DNA from: Bacteroidota bacterium
Lineage (GTDB): Bacteria > Bacteroidota > Rhodothermia > Rhodothermales > Rubricoccaceae
Direction: 5' to 3'
NCBI GenBank assembly: GCA_039821555.1
Contig: JBCBNX010000021.1
Location: 1 to 56,019, forward strand
DNA length: 56,019 bases
A program made the translations under genes and the position numbers. Positions within the stretch are counted from its first letter, which is position 1. The number at the start of each line of letters is the position of its first letter. Positions 41,255-50,622 of the stretch are shown one piece after another. Under the pieces are notes generated by a model that was not told the DNA's origin, did no database searches, and was given only the letters and a program-made list of their open reading frames with translations.

Positions 41255-42313
41255 CTACCAATCCGTGGTGGTCCAGGTGCCGTCCTGCCACGCCACGAGA
41301 CAGCCGTGCTCTTCCTCCCAGATGGGATAGAAGACGAACCGGGCGAGGCGACCGTCGGCGCTGAGCAGGACCTCGCGGAAGCCAGCCTGCTCAAAGGCGG
41401 TAGCGGGCGTTGCGAGGTCGAACGGGTCGTCCATCGGGTTCTTGACGACGCCGTAGTCGGTCGCGTCCGCGCAGAGCCGATAGTGCTCGAAGAGCAGCGC
41501 CTCGATGCGCGTGCGCTCAGCCGTGCCCATCGCCACGAGGCCGTTGACGAGCGTCACGTGGCCGTCCGTCAGGCCGGACGCTGGGGTGTGCTCCGCTGGC
41601 TCGCCCTCGGCGTCTTCGTTGTCGAGGCGCAGCGCCGTGATGCCGTCGCCGAGCACGGGCAGCACGAGGTGGACGACAGGGAGATCGTAGTGCGAGTCGC
41701 CAGGCTGGACGAGGGGTTCGACCTCGGCGCGCGTGTAGCGCGACCGCTGCTGGGCAGGCGTTGGGACGGGCGGCGGAGGGGGCGGCTCGGCGGGCTTCAG
41801 CGGTGCGGTCTGCCGGAAGGAGGCGACGAGGCCCTCAACGAGCGGGTCGTAGGGCGCGCGGTCCGCGAAGGCGCAGCGGAAGGCGAACTCGTAGACGTGC
41901 CCCTGCGCCAGCACCCCGACCCAGCGCTGGTAGCGCTCGAACGATTGCTTTCCGTCCCAGCCGCGATCCAGCACGCGGTACGCAAAGTCGAGGGCGGGTT
42001 TGCCGTCGATCGTGCGCTCGGTGCGATGGAGGCGGGTGCAGTCGGCGCGGTAGACGGTCGTGTAGATGTCCGTCAGGCTGTCGAGCACGTCTTCCTCGAA
42101 GCGCACGCGCCAGTCCTCGGCGTTGCTACGCGGACGGTAGCTGTTGCGATGGTCGACGTCCAGCCAGGCGTGGAGGTCGTCGGGAGGCTTGACCTGGAGC
42201 GCCTCGGCGTAGCGAAACTGCTGGTGCTCGCTGAAGAGAGGCGGGACGCGCACCGCGAAGCTGCGCAGCGTGATCTCCGGCCACGCAGTCGGATCAGTCG
42301 GGGTGTCAGCCAT
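41255..42313 (-). CDS. Hypothetical protein, two-domain
   Basis: 352 aa from ATG 42313, overlapping the end of the thioesterase gene by 8 bases. The N-terminal half (SFAVRVPPLFSEHQQFRYAE ... YEFAFRCAFADRAPYDPLVE) has the look of the PsbP/DUF1795-like fold. A proline-rich linker (PPPPPPVPTPAQQ) follows. The C-terminal half ends FVFYPIWEEEHGCLVAWQDG, reminiscent of DUF6985-type domains. Function unknown. The overlap implies translation coupled to the thioesterase. The 237-base gap to the ABC gene has no ORF I can support. Confidence 0.65.
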   Translation of the reverse strand: MADTPTDPTAWPEITLRSFAVRVPPLFSEHQQFRYAEALQVKPPDDLHAWLDVDHRNSYRPRSNAEDWRVRFEEDVLDSLTDIYTTVYRADCTRLHRTERTIDGKPALDFAYRVLDRGWDGKQSFERYQRWVGVLAQGHVYEFAFRCAFADRAPYDPLVEGLVASFRQTAPLKPAEPPPPPPVPTPAQQRSRYTRAEVEPLVQPGDSHYDLPVVHLVLPVLGDGITALRLDNEDAEGEPAEHTPASGLTDGHVTLVNGLVAMGTAERTRIEALLFEHYRLCADATDYGVVKNPMDDPFDLATPATAFEQAGFREVLLSADGRLARFVFYPIWEEEHGCLVAWQDGTWTTTDW

Positions 42314-42737
42314 CGGCCTGCGCTGCCAGCCGCTCCGCCAAGCGCTTCTCGATAGCCGCGCGCAGCACGTCCGGTATCGCCACGGGCCGCTCGGTCGTCC
42401 GGTCGACCCACACCATCGTCGACTCGCCGGTAGCAACGACCGTATCGGGGTCGCCGTCGAGCGTGAGCACGTAGCGATTCGTGAGCGACGTGCGCCCCGG
42501 CGGGTCGGCATCGACGTGGACGAGCACCGTGGCGGGTGCCTTGATGGGGCGCTTGAACTGGCAACTCGCCGCGACGAGGACGGGGCCGTATTCCTTCGTC
42601 ACCCACGGCAGGTCCAGCTGCTCCATCGCCTCGATGCGGGCTTGTTCGAGGTAGGTAAAGTAGACCGCGTTGTTGACGTGCCCGAAGGCGTCCTGGTCGG
42701 CCCAACGGGCGGGGATGCGAGCAGTGTAGAGGGGCAT
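42306..42737 (-). CDS. Acyl-CoA thioesterase (hotdog fold, 4HBT family)
   Basis: A 143-aa hotdog protein from ATG 42737. The family active-site motif is RWADQDAFGHVNNAVYFTYL with catalytic Asp16, followed by LEQARIEAM and a central VLVAASCQFKRPIKAP strand. Such YbgC/4HBT enzymes hydrolyse acyl-CoAs. The substrate is not evident. It lies between an octad hairpin upstream and the overlapping hypothetical gene downstream. Confidence 0.88.
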   Translation of the reverse strand: MPLYTARIPARWADQDAFGHVNNAVYFTYLEQARIEAMEQLDLPWVTKEYGPVLVAASCQFKRPIKAPATVLVHVDADPPGRTSLTNRYVLTLDGDPDTVVATGESTMVWVDRTTERPVAIPDVLRAAIEKRLAERLAAQADG

Positions 42738-42745
42738 GGAGCGTA

Positions 42746-42813
42746 GCGGTGTGGCGGTGCAGCGGTGAGGCAGTGGATGAGCACACCGCAACACAGCCGA
42801 GCCGCCACACTCA
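42746..42813. repeat. Inverted octad repeat hairpin (GCGGTGNN / NNCACCGC)
   Basis: The left arm is four 8-mers, GCGGTGTG GCGGTGCA, then GCGGTGAG GCAGTGGA (42746-42777). The right arm is CACACCGC AACACAGC, then CGAGCCGC CACACTCA (42782-42813), separated by four bases. It fills the gap between the thioredoxin stop (42814) and the thioesterase start (42737). An 8-bp-period relative of the heptad elements, here with a tight loop. Confidence 0.65.
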
Positions 42814-43608
42814 TCAGTAGAGAGAGCGGTTGAAGACGGGGCGGTGCTGCTTCACAACGGGGTGGCCCTCGCCGAGCGTGGCGAAGATGGCGAGGCAGGC
42901 GCGGCGGGCGCCGTCGGCGTCGTAGCTGCGGTCCTGGACGAGCACCTGAATGAACCGAGCCAGCGCAGCATCGGCGTCGCTCTGCTGGAGCGCGGTGAGG
43001 GCCTCGGCGTAGAGCGGACGCGCCGGGGCCTCGGCCAGGGACGTGAGGTCGCGCTGGAGGAAGTCGGCGAGGGACCGGACGCCCTCGGCGGTCTGCGTGT
43101 GCTGGCCGTCCACGAGCGTGCGGGCGCGGCCGGGGGCGTCGAAGACGACGGCGCGGGCCAGGTGGACGCGGGCATCGGGGTTGGCCTCGTCTTCGGCGTA
43201 GGCAGCTTCCAGAAGCGGCAGGGCAGCGGTCCGGTCGCCTGCGTCGAGGAGGGCGGCAGCGTCGGCGAGGAGCGCCTTCTGGCGGCTCGGGAGGTGGTCG
43301 GCGAGCCAGCGGCGCAGCGCCGGCTCGGGGAGCGCGCCTGTGAACTCTGCCACGACCTCGCCGCCCGCAAAGAGCTTCACGGCGGGGATGCCGCGGATCT
43401 GGTAGCGTGCCGAGAGCGCCTGGTGCTGGTCGGTATTGACCTTCACGAGCGACCACGCGTCGCTCTCTGCGTCGAGTTTGTCGAGTGTCGGGCCGAGCAC
43501 GCGGCAGGGGCCGCACCACGCGGCCCAGAAGTCGACGAGGACGGGGCGCTCGTGGCTGGCCGCGATCACGTCCTGCTCGAAGTCGAGGACGGCATCGGTC
43601 GGTTGCAT
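42814..43608 (-). CDS. YbbN-like thioredoxin with TPR region
   Basis: 264 aa. An N-terminal thioredoxin domain with WAAWCGPCRVLGP (Cys32 and Cys35), VNTDQHQALSARYQIRGIPA and cis-Pro is followed by a helical TPR-like half (ALLADAAALLDAGDRTAALP ...). This domain order is that of the co-chaperone/chaperedoxin CnoX (YbbN), which protects substrates under oxidative stress and hands them to GroEL or DnaK. Redox activity is plausible because both cysteines are present. Confidence 0.88.
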   Translation of the reverse strand: MQPTDAVLDFEQDVIAASHERPVLVDFWAAWCGPCRVLGPTLDKLDAESDAWSLVKVNTDQHQALSARYQIRGIPAVKLFAGGEVVAEFTGALPEPALRRWLADHLPSRQKALLADAAALLDAGDRTAALPLLEAAYAEDEANPDARVHLARAVVFDAPGRARTLVDGQHTQTAEGVRSLADFLQRDLTSLAEAPARPLYAEALTALQQSDADAALARFIQVLVQDRSYDADGARRACLAIFATLGEGHPVVKQHRPVFNRSLY

Positions 43609-43681
43609 AAACAGAGGGGCTGGCGCAGAGAAGGGAAGGTCTTCCCTGACGCGCAGCCCTGCGCGAGGTTCGCGCTGTCCG

Positions 43682-44347
43682 CTACGGCACGCCCCAGATC
43701 GAGAGGAAGCCGTCGTTCTCCAGGCCGATCAGGCAGGCTCCGGCCGTGCAGTCGCCCTCCTGATTGCTGCTGAAGAGCGTCGTGCCGCGTCCGCCCGTGA
43801 CGGAGCCGTCGCCGATGCGGAGGTGGTCGGCCATCGGGCCTTGCCCGATCACCTCGGCCTGCTCATCGTTCACGGTGAGTTGCCGAGGCATGAGGAAGCG
43901 AAAGACGACCTCCGTCTCCTGCTCCATAAACTGCGAGCCTGAGTTTGCGCTGGTGGTGCCGAGGCCGCCATCGCTGGCAAAGGGGACGTGCATGATTTCG
44001 CCGATCAGGACGATGCACAGGGTGGTTTCGCTGCAGCCAGCGTGACGGTCCGTGCTGCCGTAGAGCGTGAGGCCCCGCGCGGCCGCGACGGTGTTGTCGC
44101 CGGTCGGCTGAAGGATCGCCGCGTAGGTGCGGTTCTCCTTGACGAGCGCCATCTGCTCGTCGCTGAGGACGGCCTCGCGGACCGGTTCGAAGTCCACGAG
44201 CCGACCGCTGCCGAGGTCGAGGGCGGACACCCCATCGACGCGTCCGCTGCCGAGGTCGCCGCCGGCGATAGGATGCTCCTGCGCAAAGGCGGGGCTTGCA
44301 AAGGCGGGGCTTGCAACCAGGAAGAGAAGGATAAAGAGAAGGCGCAT
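43682..44347 (-). CDS. Secreted hypothetical protein
   Basis: 221 aa with a signal peptide (MRLLFILLFLVASPAFASPA). The ASPAF-ASPAF part is a 15-bp direct duplication in DNA (around 44285-44314). The mature protein is beta-rich with four cysteines in two close pairs (CSETTLC and CTAGAC), probably disulfides. I recognise no family. It is divergent from the AraC-type regulator, with about 106 bases between start codons, so co-regulation is possible. Confidence 0.65.
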   Translation of the reverse strand: MRLLFILLFLVASPAFASPAFAQEHPIAGGDLGSGRVDGVSALDLGSGRLVDFEPVREAVLSDEQMALVKENRTYAAILQPTGDNTVAAARGLTLYGSTDRHAGCSETTLCIVLIGEIMHVPFASDGGLGTTSANSGSQFMEQETEVVFRFLMPRQLTVNDEQAEVIGQGPMADHLRIGDGSVTGGRGTTLFSSNQEGDCTAGACLIGLENDGFLSIWGVP

Positions 44348-44453
44348 CGTGTAAGGAGGGCTGAGGGAAACGGTCCGGTTGTTTCGGTACGCGCGGTCGC
44401 TCCGGCCGAGAGGTCACAGGCAACCTCGCCGCGATGTCGCCGTAGGGCGCAGC

Positions 44454-45611
44454 GTGACACTCGATCTCCCCATCCCTGACTTGCTGGCAGCCCTCTTTGG
44501 CGGGGGTGCGGTCGTGCTCGGGTTGGTCGTGGGCGTTGGGCTGCTCGTCCGGCCCGGTGCCCAACGCGTCGCGCGGTGGTGCCTAGGCGGCTTTCTTATC
44601 GCTGGAGCGCTTACCCTCGCCAACGAACTCATCGGCACGCTGCGTCTCCACCGGCTGAGCGACCACTTCTGGATCCTGCCGCTTGTCTACACCTATGCGC
44701 TCGGACCGCTGCTCTATCTCTTCGTTCGGCAACGCCTCCTGCCCGAACGCGGACCGCGCCGCCGTGACCTGGTTCATGCGGTCCTCCCGGCGTTTCAGGT
44801 GGTGCACCAGGTCGTCATCGGCTTCGCGTCCGTCGCGGTCAAGGAGGCCTACTGGCGTTCCTCATTCGGGCAGATCTACAGCCAACTCGACACCTTGATC
44901 TTTGTGGCGAGCTTTGGAGTCTACCTCGTAGCATGCTGGCGACTGACGCAGCAACGGGCGGGACCGCCAAGCCTGGTGCAGTGGCTGCGTCGGCTGATCA
45001 CGGGAGCCGTCGTCATCCTTGTTGTGGCGTTCGTTATGGAAACGATGCTCGTGACAGCGCTCGTCGTGGAGGCGGTGCCTGCGAGTGTGCTGGCATGGCT
45101 CAATCTTGGGGCGATGCTGACCTATGCCGCGATGCTCTACTGGGTCACCTTCACCGGCTTCGTCTACAGCCTCGCACCGAGCGCGGTCGAGGAGCCGCCG
45201 GGCAAGCCCGTGCCGACACCAGAACGGCGCGAGCGGTACGGGATGACGCCGGACGACCTGGCTCGCCGTGCCGCTCGGCTCCGCGATCACATGGCGACCG
45301 CGCAGCCCTACCTCGACCCGACGCTTTCCCTCGGCACCCTCGCCGATGCGCTCCGCCTGAGCGAAAAAGAGCTCTCGCTTGTCCTCAACGAGGGCCTCGG
45401 CATGGGCTACACGGAGTATGTCAACGGGCTGCGCGTGGCCGAGGCGCAGCGGATCCTTGCCGATTCAGACCGCGCCACCACGTCGGTGCTCCAGATTGGG
45501 ATGGAGGCAGGATTTGCCTCAAAGGCTACGTTCAACCGCGCCTTCAAACAGGTCACAGGATGCACGCCGACGCAATACCGTGCGGGTGCCGACTCGCTCC
45601 TGGCCTCCTGA
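44454..45611 (+). CDS. Membrane-anchored AraC-family regulator
   Basis: About 385 aa from GTG 44454 (TLDLPIPDLLAALFGGGAVV). The frame is open from TTG 44379 without conservation. Six to seven hydrophobic helices fill the first 260 residues. A C-terminal AraC/XylS DNA-binding domain follows: LSLGTLADALRLSEKELSLV, NGLRVAEAQRILADSD, SVLQIGMEAGFASKATFNRA and FKQVTGCTPTQYRAG. This 7TM-AraC arrangement is common in Bacteroidota and senses unknown membrane or envelope signals. The two secreted proteins downstream are possible targets. Confidence 0.88.
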   Translation: MTLDLPIPDLLAALFGGGAVVLGLVVGVGLLVRPGAQRVARWCLGGFLIAGALTLANELIGTLRLHRLSDHFWILPLVYTYALGPLLYLFVRQRLLPERGPRRRDLVHAVLPAFQVVHQVVIGFASVAVKEAYWRSSFGQIYSQLDTLIFVASFGVYLVACWRLTQQRAGPPSLVQWLRRLITGAVVILVVAFVMETMLVTALVVEAVPASVLAWLNLGAMLTYAAMLYWVTFTGFVYSLAPSAVEEPPGKPVPTPERRERYGMTPDDLARRAARLRDHMATAQPYLDPTLSLGTLADALRLSEKELSLVLNEGLGMGYTEYVNGLRVAEAQRILADSDRATTSVLQIGMEAGFASKATFNRAFKQVTGCTPTQYRAGADSLLAS

Positions 45612-45704
45612 AACGCCGATTTCGCGTCTCATCCGTTCCGTGAGGCGAAGGGCTTGGGAGACGTTGCCCAGTTTGGCAGCGTCTCATCAACCCCGTACTG
45701 GACT

Positions 45705-46397
45705 ATGTCACGACTCTCCCCGCTCGTCCTTCTTCTCGGTGGCATTCTCGCCACCTCGGCTGCCAACACCCAGCCCATCACCCTCGCCATCGACCTCGGT
45801 ACCCACGATCTCGGCGCGCATGATCTCGGCGCGCATGATCTTGGTGAGCGCAATCTCACCGACGCAATCGTCGGCGTTCACGGCGACACCGCTCCGCTTT
45901 CCTGGGAGCAGTCGCTCCCGCTCACAGACATGGAAGCGCCCGTCTCAGGCGATTCCGATAGGCCCCTCCCGTTCGAGGCGCTCGTCGGGGACTGGACAGG
46001 CACGCTCACCTACACCGACTACAGTGACGACACTAGACGGGCCACGCTGACCATCTCGGCCAACGGGCGCGCGCTGCGGCGCGGTGGCGTCCGGCTCGAT
46101 CTGCGCTACGTGGAACCCGACGGCTCCTCCGGCGGCATGGGCACCACGACGCTCCGCGAGCGCCGTGGCCGGATCGAGTACGACGGCACCCCGTGGACCC
46201 AACTTGAGCGTGAGGTGCGCGTCGACGGCTTCCGCATCGTGTTGGAACGGGAGGGCGACGACAATCGTCGCCCGGCTACGATCCGTCACACCATCACCCT
46301 CGATGGCGAAGAGCTATCCGACCGCAAGGAGGTACGCTACGACGGCACCGACACCTTCTTTGAGCGCAACCTCTACCGCCTGACTCGTGCGGATTGA
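45705..46397 (+). CDS. Secreted protein with shared N-terminal module and beta-barrel-like domain
   Basis: 230 aa from ATG 45705. After the signal peptide (MSRLSPLVLLLGGILATSAA) comes QPITLAIDLG, three short repeats of HDLGA type (15-bp units), and GVHGDTAPLSWEQSLPLTD, which closely matches the N terminus of the next gene. The rest (FEALVGDWTGTLTYTDYSDD ...) looks like a lipocalin/DUF1579-type beta-barrel. It appears to be a chimera in which the shared N-terminal segment was joined to another domain. Function unknown. Confidence 0.65.
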   Translation: MSRLSPLVLLLGGILATSAANTQPITLAIDLGTHDLGAHDLGAHDLGERNLTDAIVGVHGDTAPLSWEQSLPLTDMEAPVSGDSDRPLPFEALVGDWTGTLTYTDYSDDTRRATLTISANGRALRRGGVRLDLRYVEPDGSSGGMGTTTLRERRGRIEYDGTPWTQLEREVRVDGFRIVLEREGDDNRRPATIRHTITLDGEELSDRKEVRYDGTDTFFERNLYRLTRAD

Positions 46398-46529
46398 CGC
46401 CCGTGCGGGAAGCGTGCGCTGGAGAGCATCGCCCAGATCGGACCACCCCATGTGTGGCTACGGCGGGTAACCTCACAGCAGCGTGCCCGCAACGTCAGAG
46501 TCTCACTTCTCCCCATCCCCTTCATTTCC

Positions 46530-48335
46530 ATGTCTCGATTCTCGCTCGTCGCTCTTCTCGCGCTGCTCGCCGCGACGGTGCACGCCCAGCCCATCACCAT
46601 CGCGCTCGACCTCGCGGACCGCGATCTCGACGGGATGACCGTTGGGGTGCGCGGCGACACGGCCCCGCTGTCGTGGGAGGCGTCGGTTTCGCTCACCGAC
46701 CCCGATGGCGACGGCGTCTACACGGTCGACCTCGCCTTCTCCGACGGTACCGGGCGCGTGGCCTACAAGGCCGTCCTCGAACCCGAGGCGGGCGAAGTCG
46801 AGTGGGAGCCGGGGAGCAACCGCCTGCTCCTCCCCAGTGTGATGACGATGGACCGCCGCGGCTTCGGTGAGCCGCAGACCGACCTACCCGAACTCACCGT
46901 CACGCCCGCCGAACTCGCCGAGGACCTGGCGCTGCTCCGCGAGGCGATGGAGGCGCTGCATCCAGGCCTGCGGCTCCACAACACGGACGCTGACCTCGCC
47001 GTGGCAGCCGATCACCTCGCGGCTTCCGCCCGCGACCTCGCTGCGACGCACGGCGACGCGATTCCCGTGACGGTGGCCTACCTCCCCATCGCCCGGGCCG
47101 TGTCCGCGATCCGCGACGGTCATACGCAACTGAGCATGTACAATCAGACCAGCTACACCGAGGCGATCCTCTACGACCGCGCCGACCGCGTGCCGTTCAC
47201 CTTCCGTCTCGTTGCCGACGATTTAGGTACGCGCATGCTCGTCACGGGCGACGCTACCACCGACCGTGTGCTGCCTGCTGGGACCGAGATTCTGACGCTC
47301 GACGGTCGCCCTGTCACGGAGGTCATCGACGCGCTGATGCCCTACGCCTCCGCGGACGGCAGCAACGATGCCAAGCGGATCGATCTCCTTCAGGTGCAGG
47401 ACCTCCTCGCGCCCGCCGAGCGCTTCGATGTCGTCTACAGCCAGCACTTCGCGCCCGAGGGCGATCTCGCGCTCACCGTCCGCACGCCCGGCTCCTCTGG
47501 GACAAGCACCGAGCAGGCGCTCACCACCCCGCGCATGACCGCCGACGCGCGCCGCGACGTGCTCTGGGACCGCGACCCCGACCTGCCCCGCTCACGCGAC
47601 GACCTGCTCCAGTACTCGTTCCTAGACGACGGGACCGCCTACCTCCGCATCGGCTCGTTCTCGACGTTCAACATGGACCTCGACTACGAAGCGTGGCTCA
47701 CCGGTGCGTTCCAGGCGTTCCGCGAACGCGGGGCCGAGCGGCTCGTCGTGGACCTGCGCGGTAACGGGGGCGGTATGGACAACGCGGCGGCGCTGCTGCT
47801 CGCGCACCTACTGACCGAGCCCGTCGAGGTGACGCAGTGGCAGGGGCACACGGCCTACCAGACCATCCCCGAGGCCCTGCGCCCGCACGTCCGCTCATGG
47901 TCAAACGACTTCTACGACCTCGGCGATAGCGTCACGCCCAACGGCGACGGCACCTTTGCCCTCGCTCCGCGCTCGCCGGTGACCGTGTCCCCTGCTCCCG
48001 ATGCCTTCGACGGGAAGGTCGCCGTGCTCATCGACGCGGGGCCGTCGTCGGCGACGTTCTATCTCGCCGACACGATCCAGCAGGCTGGCGCCGCGCCGCT
48101 CGTCGGGCAGACGACGGGCGGGAGCTTGAAGGGCCTCAACGGCGGCCAGATGGTCTTCCTCACCCTGCCGCATACCGGCTTTGCCGTGGACGTGCCGCTC
48201 TACGGCAGCCGCCCCGTCACGCCCGGCCCCGACCGCGGTGTCGCGCCCGACGTGCTCGTGGAGCCCAATGTCGATGCCATCGTCGCCAGGCGCGATCCTG
48301 AGTTGGAGGCGGCGCTGGCGTTGCTGTCGGAATAG
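46530..48335 (+). CDS. S41-family (C-terminal processing-like) secreted peptidase
   Basis: 601 aa from ATG 46530 with a signal peptide (MSRFSLVALLALLAATVHAQ). The N-terminal module (PITIALDLADRDLDGMTVGV ... TDPDGDGVYTVDLAFSDGTG) resembles a starch/glycogen-binding-type beta domain. The peptidase part has VPFTFRLVADD, the substrate strand YLRIGSFSTF, RLVVDLRGNGGG, and the catalytic serine region DAGPSSATFYLADTIQ followed by VGQTTGG. S41 peptidases without PDZ act on unknown extracellular substrates. It shares its N terminus with the preceding gene, 132 bases upstream. Confidence 0.82.
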   Translation: MSRFSLVALLALLAATVHAQPITIALDLADRDLDGMTVGVRGDTAPLSWEASVSLTDPDGDGVYTVDLAFSDGTGRVAYKAVLEPEAGEVEWEPGSNRLLLPSVMTMDRRGFGEPQTDLPELTVTPAELAEDLALLREAMEALHPGLRLHNTDADLAVAADHLAASARDLAATHGDAIPVTVAYLPIARAVSAIRDGHTQLSMYNQTSYTEAILYDRADRVPFTFRLVADDLGTRMLVTGDATTDRVLPAGTEILTLDGRPVTEVIDALMPYASADGSNDAKRIDLLQVQDLLAPAERFDVVYSQHFAPEGDLALTVRTPGSSGTSTEQALTTPRMTADARRDVLWDRDPDLPRSRDDLLQYSFLDDGTAYLRIGSFSTFNMDLDYEAWLTGAFQAFRERGAERLVVDLRGNGGGMDNAAALLLAHLLTEPVEVTQWQGHTAYQTIPEALRPHVRSWSNDFYDLGDSVTPNGDGTFALAPRSPVTVSPAPDAFDGKVAVLIDAGPSSATFYLADTIQQAGAAPLVGQTTGGSLKGLNGGQMVFLTLPHTGFAVDVPLYGSRPVTPGPDRGVAPDVLVEPNVDAIVARRDPELEAALALLSE

Positions 48336-48350
48336 CCGTGGGGGGCGTGG

Positions 48351-50594
48351 CTACGGCAGCGTCAGGCGCACGCCGAGGCCGACGCAGCCGCCATGCATGG
48401 GACCGTAGACGTAGGCCGTATCGAAGTTGGGCCCAAACGGATTCGCCGGGTCGATGAGCGGCGCGGGCTGCTGGTAGTTGAAAAGGTTCTCGCCCGCGAG
48501 GTAGACCTGCGCGAGTGTCCCGTCCGGGAGGTCGAAATCCTTCGTCACCTGCACGTTGTGCAGCGCGAACGTCGGCGAGGTGGTCGGGCGCTCGAACGGG
48601 GCCTCGTACTCCGGCAGAGCCATCGGGCCGGTGAGGTTCATCGTGTAGTCCACCGCGAAGCCGCGCGGCAGCATGTAGGTCGCGTTCACGACGCCCTGGA
48701 AGTCGGGCGCGAACTCCAGCGGGCGCGTCTCGCCGTCTTCATCGACGAACACGTCCATGAACGTCGCCCCGACGGTGTAGGTGAGCGGGATCGCGGTGAG
48801 GCTCTGCGAGAGCGTTAGCGAGACGCCCCGTGTGGTCGCGGAGCCGTCGAGGTTGGCGTAGACGATCCGCCCGGGCGTGTCGTAGTTCGGCTCGATCTTG
48901 TTGGTGAAGTAGGTGTAGAAGCCCTCCACGTCGATGGTGAGCGGGTTCGCACCGAACGGGACGATGTGCTGGAGGCTGACGGTGCCGTTGACGGAGCGCT
49001 CAGGCGCGAGGTCGTCGAGGAGGACGGTCGCGCGGGATCCGGTGTAGGCGGCGTGGTCCTCGGTGAAGAGGTTGACGATGCGAAAGCCGGTCCCGGCGTT
49101 GAGGCGCAGCGTCGTGTTGCGTCCCGGCGTCAGCTTGAGGCTCGCGCGCGGCGACGGAACGACGCCATAGTCCTCCTGATAATCCAGCCGGAGCCCGCCG
49201 AGGAGGCGCACCACGTCGGAGGCGACGTATTCGTGTTGCGCGAAGACGCCGGGGATAAGCCGGTCGTCCGGCGCGTTGTCGATCTCGGTGCCGTTGTCGT
49301 CGAAGACGCCGGTTGCCCCGGTGTTGTCGTCATAGCGCTGAGCACGGAGCGCGGCCCCGAAGAGCGTCGAGTGCTGCGACCCGAAGCGGACCGGCGCGAT
49401 GAGCTGGGCGAACGCGGTCGTCTGGCGCGCCTGGTAGTCGGCGTCGCCGTAGAAGCTGTCCTGGTCGTGGTGGTTGAACGCGAGGTCGAGCTTCACGCCC
49501 CGGCGCGGCGCGAGGTGGACGCTGCCGACGGCCTCGATGCGGTGCGTGCGGATCGTCTCGCCGTAGATCTGGTCCGAGCCGCGCAACGCTTCGGAGAAGT
49601 TCTCGATGAAGGCCTCCGTGCCGCCGAGGCGGTCCTCGTAGTAGTAGCGCACCGAAAGGTCGGCCTGCTTGAAGCCGTCGCGCGTGGCGAGCGCGGCCTT
49701 GCCGAAAAGCGAGAACCGCGTGTTGAGCGGTGTATCGGCAAAGGCGTCGTTGTTGTCATCATGGAAGGTGTTGTTGTAGAACGCCGTCGCCGAAACCAAT
49801 GTGGCGAACCGCCCGCGCGTGGGCACCACACCCACGTCGGCCGCGAACTCGCTGTGGGTCGTTCCGAACGTGTTCACGGCGAGGCGCGGGGCCGTCTGCG
49901 GGGTTTTCGTGATGATGTTGATCACGCCGCCCATCGCCTCGGAGCCATAGAGCGTCGACATCGGCCCCTTGATGACCTCGACCTGCTGGATGAGGCTCGG
50001 GCTGATGCCGTTGAGCCCGTAGACCGTCGCGAGGCTGCTCATGATCGGCATACCGTCGATGAGCACCGCCGTGTAGGGGCCATCCATGCCGTTGATACGG
50101 AGGTTGTTGGTCCTGCACACCGCGCAGTCGACCTGCTGGTAGAGCCCGTTGACGTTTTCGAGCACCTCCATGATGTTGGCGGTCGGGATCTTCTCCAAGT
50201 AGCGCGGCGACACCACGTCGACCTTCACGGGCGAGTCGCGCACGAACGTCTCTTGCATCGTGCCGGTCACAACGACCGTCTCGGTCTGGCTGACCGTTGC
50301 GGTGAGTTCGAAGGCCACGGTTGCACGCCCGCCGCTGGTCACGGTGACCGCCTGCGTTTGCGCTGCGAAGCCTACCGCCGAGGCCGTGAGGTCGACCGTC
50401 CCCGCAGGCACGCCGTCGATCTCGAAGCGCCCGTCGAGGTCGGCTGCCGCCCCGAGCGCGGTCCCGCGCACACCGATGGAGGCGAACGGCACGGCCTCGC
50501 CGTCGGCGTCGGTCACGCGGCCCTCGATGAGGCCCTGGGCGACGGCCGCCGGCGCGAGCAGGGTGAGGAGGAGCAGGAGCAGGGAGCGGGGCAT
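48351..50594 (-). CDS. TonB-dependent receptor, probable metal or metallophore uptake
   Basis: 747 aa from ATG 50594 (MPRSLLLLLLTLLAPAAVAQ). A carboxypeptidase-like regulatory domain (GRVTDADGEAVPFASIGVRG) is followed by the plug with CAVCRTNNLRINGMDGPYTA, VLIDGMPIMSS, VEVIKGPMSTLYGSEAMGGV and a 22-strand-type barrel ending in VRLTLP. The CxxC in the plug is typical of a subgroup I associate with metal transport, and the neighbouring repressor and ABC genes support this. It lies downstream of the thioredoxin-like gene on the same strand, with a four-way-junction repeat between them. Confidence 0.88.
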   Translation of the reverse strand: MPRSLLLLLLTLLAPAAVAQGLIEGRVTDADGEAVPFASIGVRGTALGAAADLDGRFEIDGVPAGTVDLTASAVGFAAQTQAVTVTSGGRATVAFELTATVSQTETVVVTGTMQETFVRDSPVKVDVVSPRYLEKIPTANIMEVLENVNGLYQQVDCAVCRTNNLRINGMDGPYTAVLIDGMPIMSSLATVYGLNGISPSLIQQVEVIKGPMSTLYGSEAMGGVINIITKTPQTAPRLAVNTFGTTHSEFAADVGVVPTRGRFATLVSATAFYNNTFHDDNNDAFADTPLNTRFSLFGKAALATRDGFKQADLSVRYYYEDRLGGTEAFIENFSEALRGSDQIYGETIRTHRIEAVGSVHLAPRRGVKLDLAFNHHDQDSFYGDADYQARQTTAFAQLIAPVRFGSQHSTLFGAALRAQRYDDNTGATGVFDDNGTEIDNAPDDRLIPGVFAQHEYVASDVVRLLGGLRLDYQEDYGVVPSPRASLKLTPGRNTTLRLNAGTGFRIVNLFTEDHAAYTGSRATVLLDDLAPERSVNGTVSLQHIVPFGANPLTIDVEGFYTYFTNKIEPNYDTPGRIVYANLDGSATTRGVSLTLSQSLTAIPLTYTVGATFMDVFVDEDGETRPLEFAPDFQGVVNATYMLPRGFAVDYTMNLTGPMALPEYEAPFERPTTSPTFALHNVQVTKDFDLPDGTLAQVYLAGENLFNYQQPAPLIDPANPFGPNFDTAYVYGPMHGGCVGLGVRLTLP

Positions 50595-50622
50595 GATGGT
50601 GATGGTTGTGATGTGCTCGGTG

